Source: Actinoplanes sp. M2I2 (GTDB lineage Bacteria > Actinomycetota > Actinomycetes > Mycobacteriales > Micromonosporaceae). Taken from it: a DNA stretch of 64,000 bases. The notes under the pieces are model-generated. The model ran no database searches. It was not told where the DNA came from and worked only from the letters and a program-made list of their open reading frames with translations. The DNA is taken from assembly GCF_023544445.1 (NCBI RefSeq), contig NZ_JALPVJ010000004.1, forward strand, positions 434,001 through 498,000. The letters run 5' to 3'. Shown in pieces: positions 20,029 through 33,894 of this stretch (position 1 is its first letter; every line of letters starts with the position of its first letter). The position numbers and the translations under genes are program-made.

Positions 20029-21063
20029 TCATCCCTTGGGTTTGCTCGCCGGCCGGGCGCCCTTCTTGGGATTCACCGGTTTGGCACCGGGCTTGGGCGC
20101 CACGGCCTTGGTCTCGACGACCGGGGCCTGCGGCTCGGGCTGCGGCTTCTTGCCGAACAGGCCACCGCTGCGACCGGGCTGCACCGGGCTCTTCGGCGCG
20201 ACGCCGCCGGCCGGCTTCTTGACCGGCGGGCCGGACGGGCGGGCCGGGGCCGAGCCGGGCTTCTTGGCCATCGGCGGCGGCGGGAACTTGCGGAGAACCC
20301 ACTGCTGCTGGCCGAGGGTGAACAGGTTGTTCGTGACCCAGTAGATGATGACGCCGATCGGGAACAGCGCACCGGAGACGAGCAGCGACAGCGGGATGCC
20401 GTAGAGCATCAACCGCTGGATCATCTTCTGCTGCGGGTCCTCGGCCCAGCCGGTCTTGAGGATCATCTGACGGCTGGTCAGGTAGGTCGTCCCCATCATG
20501 ATCAGCACCAGGATGCCGGCGATGATCTTGACCGTGGTGCCGTTGGCCTGGAGAGCCGTGAGCTCCTCGGCGGTGGAGCCGAACTTGCCGGCCAGCGGCG
20601 CGGTGAACAGCGACGCGTGCGTGGCGCTTTCGAACTGCTCGACGGTCCAGCCGTACAGCGTCTTGCCCTGGTTGTCGGGGTTCAGCCGCCGGAGCACGTG
20701 GAAGAGGCCGAGGAAGACGGGGATCTGCAAGAACATCGGAAGGCAGCCCATGAGCGGGTTCGCCTTCTCCGTCTTGTAGAGCTCCATCATTTCCTTCTGG
20801 AGCGTCTCCCGGTCACCCTTGTGCTTCTCCTGCAGTTCCTTGACCTTGGGCTGCAGCGCCTGCATGGCCCGCTGGCTCTTGATCTGCTTGACGAAGACGG
20901 GGAACAAGATGACCCGGACGGTCACCACCAGGAAGACGATCGCCAGCACCCAGGACCAGTTCGAACCGAGGAACCGGCCTTCGGGAACCCCGATGAAGTC
21001 CCAGAGGGAATGCCAGCGCAGAAGGATCCACGAAATGGCGTAGTAGATCCAGTCGAGACTCAA
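20029..21063 (-). CDS. yidC: Membrane protein insertase YidC
   Basis: A 344-residue YidC/Oxa1/Alb3 protein. Transmembrane segments are visible at residues 1-20 (SLDWIYYAISWILLRWHSLW), 35-55, 105-120 (GCLPMFLQIPVFLGLFHVLRR), 175-195 and 220-245. The hydrophilic groove region holds the conserved Arg-containing FVKQIKSQRAMQALQPKVKEL, and the C-terminal tail is Lys/Pro/Ala-rich, as in Gram-positive homologues. It inserts proteins into the cytoplasmic membrane with or without SecYEG. It lies one base behind the yidD stop and is followed by jag. Confidence 0.96.
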   Translation of the reverse strand: MSLDWIYYAISWILLRWHSLWDFIGVPEGRFLGSNWSWVLAIVFLVVTVRVILFPVFVKQIKSQRAMQALQPKVKELQEKHKGDRETLQKEMMELYKTEKANPLMGCLPMFLQIPVFLGLFHVLRRLNPDNQGKTLYGWTVEQFESATHASLFTAPLAGKFGSTAEELTALQANGTTVKIIAGILVLIMMGTTYLTSRQMILKTGWAEDPQQKMIQRLMLYGIPLSLLVSGALFPIGVIIYWVTNNLFTLGQQQWVLRKFPPPPMAKKPGSAPARPSGPPVKKPAGGVAPKSPVQPGRSGGLFGKKPQPEPQAPVVETKAVAPKPGAKPVNPKKGARPASKPKG

Positions 21064-21064
21064 T

Positions 21065-21322
21065 TCAGGCTCCAGTCACATCGGCAGGACGGTGACGGAT
21101 CGGGTCAGGTACCGGGTCGTACCCGCCGGGGTGGAAGGGGTGGCAGCGCAGGAGCCGCCAGACCGCCAGACCCGTCCCCTTCACAGCGCCGTGCCGCGCC
21201 AGCGCTTCCTGGGCGTACGCGCTGCACGAGGGATAGAACCGACAGCGAGCCGGCAGCACCGGACTCACATAACGACGGTACGCGACCACCATCGCCGTCA
21301 GTACACGGGCAAGCAGGCTCAT
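21065..21322 (-). CDS. yidD: Membrane protein insertion efficiency factor YidD
   Basis: An 85-residue protein with the family core [26 protein letters not shown] and [16 protein letters not shown]. The conserved cysteines ([15 protein letters not shown]) and the amphipathic N-terminus are present. It overlaps the rnpA stop (ATGA), as is usual, and assists YidC-dependent insertion. Confidence 0.96.
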   Translation of the reverse strand: MSLLARVLTAMVVAYRRYVSPVLPARCRFYPSCSAYAQEALARHGAVKGTGLAVWRLLRCHPFHPGGYDPVPDPIRHRPADVTGA

Positions 21323-21675
21323 CGTGGCCGCCTCGGTTTACGCGCCGCCACGAGAGCGGCGGACAGGTCGGTGCCGAGAGTCGCGTACGACGCGTCGGCC
21401 GCAGCCGGAAGCGCGCGCACGACCAGCGTCGACCCGGCCGGGAGCTCGCCGAGCAGGGGGCGCACCAGGTGCCGCAGACGGCGACGGACCTTGTTACGGA
21501 CCACCGCGTTGCCGACGGCTTTGGATACGACGAAGCCGGCGCGTGCCGCAGGGGCTTGCGCCGGCTCCTCGAGAAGCAGATGTACGACAACCGTGCCCCG
21601 GCCGACGCGACGACCGCCGCGGATCGCCGCGGCAAAGTCGGCGCTACGCCGCAGTCGCTGCGCCGCGGCCAGCAC
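21319..21675 (-). CDS. rnpA: Ribonuclease P protein component
   Basis: A 118-residue RNase P protein starting at GTG 21675. The signature is present as [24 protein letters not shown], the RNR-type RNA-binding helix, and the N-terminal [21 protein letters not shown] is typical. With the catalytic RNA it removes tRNA 5' leaders. It starts 35 bp after the rpmH stop. Confidence 0.97.
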   Translation of the reverse strand: MLAAAQRLRRSADFAAAIRGGRRVGRGTVVVHLLLEEPAQAPAARAGFVVSKAVGNAVVRNKVRRRLRHLVRPLLGELPAGSTLVVRALPAAADASYATLGTDLSAALVAARKPRRPR

Positions 21676-21710
21676 GATTATCTGGGCATTCCGGCCCGAC
21701 AGCCGTCGGC

Positions 21711-21848
21711 TCAGGCCGACAGCTTGTCGCGGCCCTTGGTACGGCGCGAGGCCAGGATGGCGCGCCCGGCCCGGGTGCGCATGCGCAGCCGGAAGCCGTG
21801 GGTCTTGGCACGCCGGCGGTTGTTCGGCTGGAAGGTGCGCTTGCTCAC
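21711..21848 (-). CDS. rpmH: 50S ribosomal protein L34
   Basis: A 45-residue protein, GTG start at 21848, TGA at 21711-21713. It reads [18 protein letters not shown] followed by [20 protein letters not shown], a textbook L34. It begins the leftward rnpA-yidD-yidC-jag-rsmG-parA-parB series and is divergent from dnaA. Confidence 0.98.
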   Translation of the reverse strand: MSKRTFQPNNRRRAKTHGFRLRMRTRAGRAILASRRTKGRDKLSA

Positions 21849-22439
21849 GTCAGAACTCCGTCTTCGTACAACATCCAGGGGGCATCAAAGCTGCAAGACG
21901 CCACTTTAGCAGAGCGCGGCGGAGCAACCGCTCGACCCTACGCAGGGCGGCCACGCCGGTCAACCATAGCCTGCTCCGGCACGCCGACGTCAGGATCGTG
22001 CCCACCGGCGGGCACGTCGTTCTACACAGGTAGTGAATCTTTTACTGCGGTCGGGCGCTTGCGGGCCGGTGGCGGAGTTGAAGGTTCGACGAGATCGCTG
22101 TTAGCGTGCCCGTTTGCTGGTCAGCGGCAACGCTGTCCGCGTACCACGACAGGTCGGCCAGAACCAGACAAGCAGGTGAATCGTTCGCCACGAGGAGCCT
22201 GTTCGAACCGCGCCGTACCAGGCTCCGGAAGTCTGCCGACCATCCGGCCGAGAAGCGTCAGCCGGGCGTGCACAGGTTGTGGATAACCTGTGGATAGCCG
22301 GTGGCGCCGAGCGTCTTCAGCACGTTAAATGTGGTGCTGGGTTGGGGGGAGCCGTCGAGCGCCATGCAGGCGCCGACGGGCAAGGCGGTAGCCGGACTGA
22401 GGTCCACCGGGGGTCGGTGGCGATGGGGGTGGCGCGGCG
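21849..22439. promoter_or_regulatory. rpmH-dnaA divergent regulatory region
   Basis: 591 bp without a gene between divergent rpmH and dnaA. Two DnaA boxes in reverse orientation, TGTGGATAA at 22278-22286 and TGTGGATAG at 22289-22297, lie about 150 bp before the dnaA start. Such boxes let DnaA repress its own gene. No -35/-10 pair could be assigned confidently. Confidence 0.75.
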
Positions 22440-24212
22440 GTGGTCGATCAGGTCGACCTGAGCGGTGTGTGGAAGGCGACGCTGGATGAACTGGCCGACG
22501 AGATCTCGTCGCGTCAGCAGCGTGCCTACCTGCAGCTGACTCAGCTCCGCGCCATAGTGGAGGACACAGCGCTCCTTGCTGTCCCCGACGCTTTCACCCG
22601 CGACGTCATCGAGTCCCGCCTGCGACCCGCGATCACCGAGGCGCTGAGCCGGCGGCTGAGCCGTCCGATACAGGTCGCCGTCACGGTCAAGCCGTCCGAG
22701 GACGGCTCGGGCCTGCCCGGCACGGTCTATGGCACCCCGGTCGAGCCGACCGAGGAACTGAGCGAGCCGCAACCGCGTCACTACGCCGAGCCGCCGCGCC
22801 AGCCCGAGCCCCAGCCGTACGACGGCTATCCGACCGGGTCGGCGCAGCAAGCGTCGTATCCGCGTGGAGTGCCCGCGGCGCGGGGCGGCCAGGAGGCCCT
22901 CTTCGGCGATCCGATGCCTCCGCAACCGGCCCCGTCGAACCGCATGGGCAGCCCGCTCTCGCACGGCGCCGACAAGGTCGACTCCAACGACGCGCCGATG
23001 CACCGGATGGCAGCGGACCCGTCGCAGTTGCGCGACAACCAGCGCCGTTCCGACGACCACTCCTCGATGCACGGCGGTCTCAGCGATCATCGCGACGACA
23101 CCGTGCAACTGCGCGGCGACAACGGTCCGGGACGCTCTCCGCTCGACAACCGCCCGAGCAGCAACCCGCGCGGCGCCAACGACGGCAACCGGCTCAACCC
23201 GAAATACATGTTCGAGACGTTCGTCATCGGCTCGTCCAACCGCTTCGCCCACGCGGCTGCCGTCGCCGTGGCCGAATCACCCGCCAAGGCGTACAACCCG
23301 CTCTTCATCTATGGCAGCTCGGGTCTGGGCAAAACGCACCTGCTGCACGCGATCGGCCACTACGCCACGACGCTCGGTCACGCCCGCTCGGTGCGCTACG
23401 TCTCCACCGAGGAATTCACCAACGATTTCATCAACAGCCTGCGTGACGACAAGACGCAGGCCTTCCAGCGGCGCTATCGCGACGTCGACATCCTGCTGAT
23501 CGACGACATCCAGTTCCTCGAGAACCGCGAGCGCACGCAGGAAGAGTTCTTCCACACCTTCAATACGCTGCACAACGCCAACAAGCAGATCGTCATCAGC
23601 TCCGACCGGTCGCCGCGCCAGCTGGCAACGCTCGAGGACCGGATGCGTACGCGCTTCGAGTGGGGCCTGCTCGCGGACATCCAGCCGCCCGATCTGGAGA
23701 CGCGTATCGCGATCCTCCAGAAGAAGGCCGCCCAGGAGCGGATGTACGCCCCCGACGACGTGCTCGAGTTCATCGCGTCGCGTGTCTCCAACTCGATCCG
23801 TGAGCTCGAGGGCGCCCTCATCCGGGTCACCGCGTTCGCCAGCCTGACCCGATCCCAGGTTCAGCTCTCGCTGGCCGAGGAAGTGCTGCGCGACTTCATG
23901 CCCGACGGCGCCGGCCCCGAGATCACCGCGGACCAGATCATGGTCTCGACCGCCGACTACTTCGGTGTCTCCCTCGAAGACCTGCGTGGTCACTCCCGCT
24001 CCCGTGTCCTGGTCAACGCCCGTCAGGTCGCCATGTATCTGTGTCGTGAGCTGACCGAGCTCTCCCTCCCGCGCATCGGTCAGGCCTTCGGCGGCCGCGA
24101 CCACACCACGGTCATGCACGCCGACCGCAAGATCCGTCAGCACATGGCCGAGCGCCGTTCGCTCTACAACCAGATCGCCGAGCTGACCAACCGCATCAAA
24201 CAAAACACCTGA
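22440..24212 (+). CDS. dnaA: Chromosomal replication initiator protein DnaA
   Basis: A 590-residue DnaA starting at GTG 22440. Domain I covers about residues 1-90. Domain II is a long Pro/Gln/Asp/Arg-rich linker to about residue 245, as in Streptomyces. Domain III has Walker [10 protein letters not shown], Walker [11 protein letters not shown] and the arginine-finger region [10 protein letters not shown]. Domain IV ends with the DnaA signature [15 protein letters not shown], which reads the boxes in oriC. It is followed by 2.25 kb of non-coding origin DNA. Confidence 0.98.
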   Translation: MVDQVDLSGVWKATLDELADEISSRQQRAYLQLTQLRAIVEDTALLAVPDAFTRDVIESRLRPAITEALSRRLSRPIQVAVTVKPSEDGSGLPGTVYGTPVEPTEELSEPQPRHYAEPPRQPEPQPYDGYPTGSAQQASYPRGVPAARGGQEALFGDPMPPQPAPSNRMGSPLSHGADKVDSNDAPMHRMAADPSQLRDNQRRSDDHSSMHGGLSDHRDDTVQLRGDNGPGRSPLDNRPSSNPRGANDGNRLNPKYMFETFVIGSSNRFAHAAAVAVAESPAKAYNPLFIYGSSGLGKTHLLHAIGHYATTLGHARSVRYVSTEEFTNDFINSLRDDKTQAFQRRYRDVDILLIDDIQFLENRERTQEEFFHTFNTLHNANKQIVISSDRSPRQLATLEDRMRTRFEWGLLADIQPPDLETRIAILQKKAAQERMYAPDDVLEFIASRVSNSIRELEGALIRVTAFASLTRSQVQLSLAEEVLRDFMPDGAGPEITADQIMVSTADYFGVSLEDLRGHSRSRVLVNARQVAMYLCRELTELSLPRIGQAFGGRDHTTVMHADRKIRQHMAERRSLYNQIAELTNRIKQNT

Positions 24213-24962
24213 CCCCTTTTCCAGTACGCGGGTGCGTGCGCCTTCCGAAGGCCGGGGCTCCCAGCTCCGAGGCGAGGGTCGGGCACGGCCTCGCGCCGGC
24301 GACCGGCGGACCGGCGTCGGGGCTCGTAGTGGAGTCGGCGAGGGACGCGCATCCCGCCACGGCCAGGACACCGCTTCTCCTGCGTCGTCGGGGCGTGTTC
24401 TGCGTTGTGGGGCGTGCGGGCCGGCGTGGTGCACCGCGATCGACTGGATGAAGTCCGCGCCGACAGAGTGCGTGCCCGTCGAACCACGCCGTGCCGGCCT
24501 TGATCGTGCCCATAGTGATCGACGACCGGGGAGACCCGTTCTGGTCCGACGCCCTGCGGGGTCGTGCTGCCGCGCCTGGCGGCCACGGGCACGCTGTCAG
24601 TCAGGTTGGGCTGCTCCGTCGGTAGGCCATGGCCGGTCGATCAGTTCGAGCGCAGCTTGTGGACAAACCGCGGCCGCCGCTACTTGAGCAGTCCGCCGAC
24701 CGCGTCGACCTGCTTCTGCCGCCGGCTCACACTTGTCCACAGGCTGAATCACGGCTCGATCGTTCGGCGCGCAACATCGGTATCCGTTGCCGAAGGTGTC
24801 CGCCGATCATTCCTCTCGCTGTGGCGCAGCCTCATGTTGTGGCCCAGCCTCGTACTGTGGCGCAGCCTCGTGGCCAGGGCTCCTAGAGCGCCCGCCACAT
24901 CAGCCGTACCCGAGCCCCACGAAGCTCGGCCTACCAGGCCGAGCTAAGCCCGCCGTGCCTGA

Positions 24963-25082
24963 GCCCGCCCGCCGTGCTCGACCCCACCAGGGCCGAGGCA
25001 AGTCCGCCGTGCCTGAGCTGCCTGCCGTGCTTGCGCCCGCCTGCCGTGCTCGACTCCATCAGGGCCGAGGCAAGTCCGCCGT
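24963..25082. repeat. 48-bp direct repeat in oriC spacer
   Basis: Segments 24963-25010 and 25035-25082 are near-identical (differences such as ACCCCACCAG versus ACTCCATCAG) at a 72-bp offset. Related shorter words containing CCGCCGT and CCTGAGC surround them. Function unknown. Confidence 0.85.
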
Positions 25083-25890
25083 ACCGAGCTCGTCGTGTCC
25101 AGGCCCGCCAGGCCGGAGATGCGTCTGCTGTGCCCGAGCGCGTCGTGCCCGAGTCCGGCCCGGCCGTGCCCAGCCCGCCTCGCCTCGTGCGCCGGACAGG
25201 GCAGCGCGTCCACCGCGGCCATCGCCCGGTGCACTACCACCCCGCTCGCTCCACGCGGGCGACATCCCGAAATCCCCAGCTCAACGAGCCAGAACCGATC
25301 GCTTGCTGGGGGTAAATTTCACTATTCCTCAGCATTCGTCCACAGGTTGTGCACAGGCCTCCACGCTCAGAGAACCGAGTTATCCACAGGCCGCAACGGC
25401 TATCGAGGGCAATCGATGTCAATCCGTTCGTCGACGCCGCTCATCCCTAGAGCAGGTTTGTCAACGCCGGGACGGAACGGTTTCGTGCCAACGTTATCCA
25501 CACTAATCCACAGGAGTTCACAGGCGTTGTCCCCAGCGGTGGACAACGGTCGGCTGCTCTCTCCACAGATGTGGACGAAGCCTGGGGAAATCGATGTGGA
25601 CAGACACGGAGAGTCACTCGGCTTTCCACCGCCTGTGGAAACGTGTGGATTTCCTGTTGAAGAAACTGGGGACGACGGCCCCGAAGCGCCTCTCGGCTGT
25701 CCACATGCCGGGGGACAAACCCCGTGGATATCCGGTGGACAACCGGTGGACAACGGTGGACAACCCTCGTCCGGCTCGCCGGCTGTGGACCCAGAGGGGG
25801 GTTTATACCCTGGTTACCCACATGTGAATCACCGGTGGATAACCCTCTGACCAGCCCAAACTCGGGTTCTCCACAGAATGCACAGCACCG

Positions 25891-25936
25891 ATGAAGACGA
25901 CTAGTTATCTCTCTAAGAAAACAAAAAGCAATCAAC
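25891..25936. other. AT-rich candidate DNA unwinding element
   Basis: About 46 bp including CTAGTTATCTCTCTAAGAAA and ACAAAAAGCAATC, far richer in A and T than anything nearby. It directly follows the DnaA-box field and precedes reverse near-boxes TGTGGATGG and TGTGGATCG at about 25942 and 25951. Confidence 0.7.
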
Positions 25937-26093
25937 GGCGTTGTGGATGGTGTGGATCGGCTCGCTGACAGCTCCTCGGCAGTCCTGCTCCTCAAGAGCG
26001 CACCGAGGCCGAAGCAGGTGCCCCGCACAGCTCTGAGAGCGGTGCGCCGAAGCTTGCCCTCGAGAAGCAGCTGACCTTGATGAGCGAGGTGGA

Positions 26094-26265
26094 CCTTGAC
26101 GAGAGCTGCACCCTGACGAGAGCAGGAGCCCAACGAGAGCGGGACCCCGACCAGAGCAGGACCCTGACCAGAGCAGAACCTGGGCAGGCGGAGCGGCCTT
26201 GATGACGGCAAGGCGTTGATGACGGCAAGGCGTTGATGACGGCAAGGCGTTGATGAGGGCAGGGC
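26094..26265. repeat. 17-18-bp iteron-like repeats before dnaN
   Basis: Degenerate ACCCTGACGAGAGCAGG-type units fill about 26094-26185. Then GATGACGGCAAGGCGTT is repeated at 26201, 26218 and 26235, with a variant at 26252, exactly every 17 bp. They lie between the unwinding element and dnaN. Confidence 0.85.
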
Positions 26266-26460
26266 CCGGCGAGAGCGGCGAGGCTTCGGTCCACCGGGAC
26301 TCAGAGCTCACCGACAAGAGTCGGCACACCGGGGGACAGCGAGGGTGGCTGGCCAGCGGTCACCATGGTGGACGACACTGATTAGGCCACGATCGGCCCG
26401 ACGAATAAGGTTCGTGGGGGTCGACGACGCCCCGACAGAGGAAGCGACGCGGAGGACAGC

Positions 26461-27594
26461 ATGAAGTTCCGGGTGGAGCGAGACGCACTCGCCGACGCCG
26501 TGGCGTGGACGGCGAAGAGCCTGCCCAGCCGTCCGTCGGTGCCGGTTCTCGCCGGTGCCATGCTGCGCGTCACCGATGGCCGCCTGCAGGTCTCCGGCTT
26601 CGACTACGAGGTCTCCAGCCAGGTCACCGTCGAGGTGCAGGCCGACGCCGACGGCGCCGCCCTCGTCTCCGGCCGCCTGCTCGCCGAGATCACCAAGGCC
26701 CTGCCGGCCAAGCCGGTGGACATCGCTGCCGTCGGCGCCCACCTCGAGCTCGTCTGCGGCAGCGCCCGCTTCACGCTGCCGACCATGCCGGTCGAGGACT
26801 ACCCGAGCCTGCCCGAGATGCCCTCCAGCGCGGGCACGGTCGACGCCGCCGCCTTCGCCGCCGCTGTCGCGCAGGTGGCCATCGCGGCCGGCCGGGACGA
26901 GACCCTGCCGATGATGACCGGCGTGCGGATCGAGCTGAACGGGTCGAACATGGCCATGCTGGCCACCGACCGCTATCGCCTCGCCATGCGCGAGATGGAG
27001 TGGAACCCGGACGATTCCGAGATCAGCCTGAACGCCCTGGTGCCGGCGAAGACCCTGAACGACACGGCCAAGACCCTCGGCCCGCTCGGCGGCTCGGTCG
27101 TGCTCGCGCTCGCCCAGGGCAACGCCGGCGAGGGCATGATCGGTTTCGCCGGTGGCACCCGCCGCACCACCAGCCGCCTGCTCGACGGGGCCAACTACCC
27201 GCCGGTCCGATCGCTGTTCCCGGCCACCAGCAACGCGCAGGCCCAGGTCGGCGTGGCCGCGCTGGTCGAGGTCGTCCGCCGTGTCGCGCTGGTCGCCGAG
27301 CGCACCACTCCGGTGCTGCTGAGCTTCAGCGAGGACGGTCTGGTCGTCGAGGCCGGTGGGACGGAAGAGGCTCGGGCCAGTGAGGCGATGGAGGCCACGT
27401 TCACCGGCGAGCCGCTGACGATTGGCTTCAACCCGCAGTACCTGATCGACGGGCTGCAGAACCTCGGAGCCCCCACGGCGGTGTTCGCGTTCGTCGACGC
27501 GTTCAAGCCCGCTGTGATCTCCCCCGCAGGCGAAAACGGCGAAATCGTGCCCGGTTACCGCTATCTGATCATGCCGATCCGGGTAACCCGCTGA
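26461..27594 (+). CDS. dnaN: DNA polymerase III subunit beta (sliding clamp)
   Basis: A 377-residue beta clamp, the usual length, with the three-domain pattern: MKFRVERDALADAVAWTAKSLPSRPSVPVLAGAMLRV at the start, LATDRYRLAMREM in the middle and the C-terminal end YRYLIMPIRVTR, whose PMRL-like sequence is part of the partner-binding pocket. GAGGACAGC precedes the ATG at 26461. The ring tethers polymerase to DNA. It is followed by gnd. Confidence 0.98.
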   Translation: MKFRVERDALADAVAWTAKSLPSRPSVPVLAGAMLRVTDGRLQVSGFDYEVSSQVTVEVQADADGAALVSGRLLAEITKALPAKPVDIAAVGAHLELVCGSARFTLPTMPVEDYPSLPEMPSSAGTVDAAAFAAAVAQVAIAAGRDETLPMMTGVRIELNGSNMAMLATDRYRLAMREMEWNPDDSEISLNALVPAKTLNDTAKTLGPLGGSVVLALAQGNAGEGMIGFAGGTRRTTSRLLDGANYPPVRSLFPATSNAQAQVGVAALVEVVRRVALVAERTTPVLLSFSEDGLVVEAGGTEEARASEAMEATFTGEPLTIGFNPQYLIDGLQNLGAPTAVFAFVDAFKPAVISPAGENGEIVPGYRYLIMPIRVTR

Positions 27595-27633
27595 TACTGG
27601 GCACGAGAGAAACGCTCATCTAGGGGGAACACC

Positions 27634-28509
<876 letters not shown>

Positions 28510-28516
28510 GCAGGCC

Positions 28517-29647
28517 GTGTACGTACGCCGGGTCGAGCTCGCCGACTTCCGCTCCTACGAGCGTGTGGCGGTCGACCTCGATCCCGGCGTATCCGTGCTG
28601 GTCGGCCAGAACGGCATGGGCAAGACCAACCTGATCGAGGCACTGGGCTATGTGGCCACCCTGGACAGTCACCGGGTGGCCACCGACGCTCCGCTGGTGC
28701 GGGCCGGCGCGGCGTCGGCCGTGATCCGGTGCGCGATCGTCCACGAGGGACGCGAACTGCTCGTCGAGCTCGAGATCGTTCCCGGCAAGGCCAACCGGGC
28801 GCGGCTCAACCGCTCCCCGGTGCGCCGGCCGCGCGAGGTGCTGGGCGCCCTGCGCATGGTGCTGTTCGCGCCCGAGGATCTGGAGCTGGTCCGCGGTGAC
28901 CCGTCCGAGCGCCGCCGCTACCTCGACGACCTGCTCGTCGCCCGGCAGCCGCGTTACGCCGGGGTGCGCTCCGATTACGACCGGGTCGTCAAGCAGCGCA
29001 ACGCCCTGTTGCGCACGGCCTACCTGACCCGCAAGGTCGGCGGCAGCCGTGGTCAGGATCTGTCCACCCTCGCCGTCTGGGACCAGCATCTGGCCCATCA
29101 CGGCGCCGAGCTGCTGGCCGGCCGGCTCGAGCTCACCGCGGCCCTCGGTCCCCACCTGACCAAGGCGTACGACGCGGTGGCGGCCGGTCGGACGTCGGCC
29201 TCCATCGCGTACGCGGCCAAGCTCGGCGACGGCCTGACGCCGGACCGCACGGCCCTGGAGCAGGCCCTGCTCGTCTCGCTGCAGGAGCGGCGCACGGCCG
29301 AGATCGAGCGGGGCGTCACGCTGGTCGGCCCGCACCGCGACGACCTGACGCTGGCACTGGGCGACCTGCCGGCGAAGGGCTACGCCAGCCACGGCGAGTC
29401 CTGGTCGTTCGCGCTCGCCCTGCGGCTGGCCGCCTACGACCTGCTGCGTTCGGACGGGCTCGAGCCGGTGCTGGTGCTCGACGACGTCTTCGCCGAGCTC
29501 GACAGCGGCCGCCGCGAACGCCTCGCCGCCCTGGTCTCCGACGCGTCGCAGCTGCTGGTCACCTGCGCCGTCCCCGAGGATGTGCCGGCCGCGCTGCGCG
29601 GGGCGCGCTTCGACGTGACCACCGGTTCGGTGACCCGTGCCGTCTGA
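28517..29647 (+). CDS. recF: DNA replication and repair protein RecF
   Basis: A 376-residue RecF starting at GTG 28517, seven bases after the gnd stop. Walker A is GQNGMGKTN, the ABC signature region is [17 protein letters not shown], and Walker B/D-loop is [15 protein letters not shown]. It loads RecA at gaps with RecO and RecR. The last codons overlap the start of dciA. Confidence 0.97.
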   Translation: MYVRRVELADFRSYERVAVDLDPGVSVLVGQNGMGKTNLIEALGYVATLDSHRVATDAPLVRAGAASAVIRCAIVHEGRELLVELEIVPGKANRARLNRSPVRRPREVLGALRMVLFAPEDLELVRGDPSERRRYLDDLLVARQPRYAGVRSDYDRVVKQRNALLRTAYLTRKVGGSRGQDLSTLAVWDQHLAHHGAELLAGRLELTAALGPHLTKAYDAVAAGRTSASIAYAAKLGDGLTPDRTALEQALLVSLQERRTAEIERGVTLVGPHRDDLTLALGDLPAKGYASHGESWSFALALRLAAYDLLRSDGLEPVLVLDDVFAELDSGRRERLAALVSDASQLLVTCAVPEDVPAALRGARFDVTTGSVTRAV

Positions 29648-30668
29648 CGACCGATCCAAGGGTCCCGACGCCGCCCGCAACCGCCGCGAGCTGCACGACG
29701 AGCTCGTCCGGGAACGCCATGAGGGGCTGGCCCGCGAGCGCCGCGCCGACCTGTCCCGCGGGGAACGCGACGACCTGGTCCGTGAGCACCGCCCGCCGTC
29801 CACAGCCGAGCGCTTTTATCCACAGGCCGACCCACAGCTCCTGGCCCGCCAGGAGCTGGGCGATGTCGACGACGGCTGGTACGCCGCCGATTCGGCCGAC
29901 GGCTCGTCCTGGCCCGCGGGCGCCGTGCCCCGAGATCGCCCTGAGAGCCGCCCTGCGTCCGCAACCGATGTCGACCATGGTCCGGGGTGGGCCCACGACG
30001 CTCCAAAGCCGCAGAGAGCCGCTGAGGCTTCTCCGGGTGCGACCGCAGGTGCCACGAACGACCCGTCGGTCCGCGGTGCAGGAGGCGCATCGGGCGACGC
30101 GGCGGGAGGCACATCCGGTGACGCGGCGGGAGGCACATCGGGTGACGCCGAGAAGGGCGCCGAGGCCGCTTCCGGTCCCGAGCTCGCCCGCGCGGTGCTC
30201 GATGCCGCGCTCGCCCGTCGCCAGGCGGCCGCTCGCATGCCCCGGCGGCGTCCCGGTTCGGGCGAGGGCAGCGGCAAGCGTCTGCGGGGATACTCGGGCC
30301 CCGGACCCGACCCCCGCGATCCCCAGCTCTTCGGTGACATGCTTCAACGTCTGATGAGAGCCCGTGGCTGGGAGCGACCGAAAGCCGAGGCCACCGTCTT
30401 CGGCGCCTGGGAGAAGGTCGTCGGCCCGGACATCGCCCAGCACTGCCGCCCGGTGAAGCTCGACGCCGGCGTGCTGACCGTCGAGGCCGAGTCGACCGCC
30501 TGGGCCACCCAGCTGCGCCTCCTGGCCGCCAAGCTGCTCCGCAACATCGCCGGCGAGGTCGGCCACAACGTCGTCACCAAGCTCAACATCCACGGCCCGG
30601 CCGCGCCGTCCTGGAACAAAGGCCCCCGCCGCGTGCAGGGCCGCGGCCCTCGAGACACGTACGGCTGA
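29637..30668 (+). CDS. dciA: DciA-like DUF721 protein
   Basis: A 343-residue protein starting at GTG 29637 within the recF end. The folded DUF721/DciA domain is C-terminal (about residues 230-335: [42 protein letters not shown] ... shortened here to key parts [22 protein letters not shown]). DciA proteins recruit or load the replicative helicase. The N-terminal two thirds are Arg/Asp/Glu-rich and low complexity, with a triple [12 protein letters not shown] repeat at about residues 150-175, making it longer than the usual 170-200 residues. A DnaA box TTATCCACA lies inside the gene at 29816-29824. Confidence 0.88.
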   Translation: MPSDDRSKGPDAARNRRELHDELVRERHEGLARERRADLSRGERDDLVREHRPPSTAERFYPQADPQLLARQELGDVDDGWYAADSADGSSWPAGAVPRDRPESRPASATDVDHGPGWAHDAPKPQRAAEASPGATAGATNDPSVRGAGGASGDAAGGTSGDAAGGTSGDAEKGAEAASGPELARAVLDAALARRQAAARMPRRRPGSGEGSGKRLRGYSGPGPDPRDPQLFGDMLQRLMRARGWERPKAEATVFGAWEKVVGPDIAQHCRPVKLDAGVLTVEAESTAWATQLRLLAAKLLRNIAGEVGHNVVTKLNIHGPAAPSWNKGPRRVQGRGPRDTYG

Positions 30669-30705
30669 CCGGGCGCAGTAGCCGGCTCAGTAGCCGGCGA
30701 GCGGC

Positions 30706-31272
30706 TCAGTAGTCGGCGAAGACGGCGAACCCGCGCTCGCCGCACCGGCGGTAGAAGCCGCCGAGAACGGCCAGCTCCGAGCGGGCGAAGCTCCAGTGCG
30801 GGGGATTGCCGGCCTCGTCGCGCAGGGCGGTCAGGCGGTGGTCGAGCCAGCGCAACTGCTGCTCGGCCAGGCGGCCGGCGGCGACCGCGTTCCGCATGAC
30901 CTGGGCGACCGAGTCGAACGTGACCAGGTCGCCGTAGCTCTCGTGACCCTCGACGAAACGTTCGAGGCCACCGGCGATCCACGCGCAGCCGTCGGGGTCG
31001 ATCACCGGGTCCTCGTCCTCGGCGGCGGCGTCGGTCGCGTAGAGCACGCCACCCAGACCGAGCAGAAGATCGACGAGCTCCGTGTACGCCGTCGCGCGTA
31101 CCGTGCCGGTCTTGGCGATGTGCAGCGCCAGCGCGCCGGTGGGCGCGGCGATGTCGGGTGCGTCGGCGATCGCCCCGAAGTCGACGAACTCGGCGGGAGC
31201 CACCGGGTCGTAGTACTGGTTCGTCCGCGGCCAGTGCACCGCGACGTTGTCCAGTCCCTTGTCGTGCGCCAT
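30706..31272 (-). CDS. Hypothetical protein, 188 residues
   Basis: Start ATG 31272 behind GAGGAGGGTGGCC, a strong ribosome binding site. The sequence is soluble, acidic and Ala/Asp-rich, with motifs VAVHWPRTNQYYDP, GTVRATAYTELVDLLLGLGG and a Cys-containing end FYRRCGERGFAVFADY. I do not recognise a family. It is encoded against the direction of dciA and gyrB, so it is a separate transcription unit inserted between the replication genes. Confidence 0.65.
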   Translation of the reverse strand: MAHDKGLDNVAVHWPRTNQYYDPVAPAEFVDFGAIADAPDIAAPTGALALHIAKTGTVRATAYTELVDLLLGLGGVLYATDAAAEDEDPVIDPDGCAWIAGGLERFVEGHESYGDLVTFDSVAQVMRNAVAAGRLAEQQLRWLDHRLTALRDEAGNPPHWSFARSELAVLGGFYRRCGERGFAVFADY

Positions 31273-33779
<2,507 letters not shown>

Positions 33780-33894
33780 TGACGTTCCGGGGTGCCTGTA
33801 TCCACAGCTGCACCCCGGTTTCCACAACGTTATCCACAGCAGGATGCGTGCATTCGTCGTACATGTCTGGTTTTACCTTGAGTAAGGGTTAACA
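33780..33894. promoter_or_regulatory. gyrB-gyrA spacer with DnaA boxes
   Basis: Contains GTATCCACA at 33798-33806 and a perfect TTATCCACA at 33830-33838. This suggests DnaA binding between the two gyrase genes. Confidence 0.75.

Larger units (their letters stand above)
24213..26460. other. oriC region between dnaA and dnaN
   Basis: A 2.25-kb gene-free spacer. DnaA-box matches: TGTGGACAA 24658, TTGTCCACA 24733, TTGTGCACA 25347, TTATCCACA 25380 and 25494, TAATCCACA 25504, TTGTCCCCA 25527, GGTGGACAA 25538, TGTGGACGA 25570, TGTGGACAG 25595, CTGTCCACA 25697, GGTGGACAA 25734, 25745 and 25755, TTACCCACA 25814, GGTGGATAA 25834. Most lie in 25330-25850. An AT-rich stretch at 25891-25936 follows and is the best candidate for the unwinding element. 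Confidence 0.95.

Noticed and set aside
18997..21909. 970-residue plus-strand frame across jag, yidC, yidD, rnpA and rpmH
   Set aside because: Opposes five certain genes; no domain or start signal.
24164..25506. Open frames within the oriC spacer
   Set aside because: They arise from the repeats and DnaA boxes of the origin and have no coding signature.
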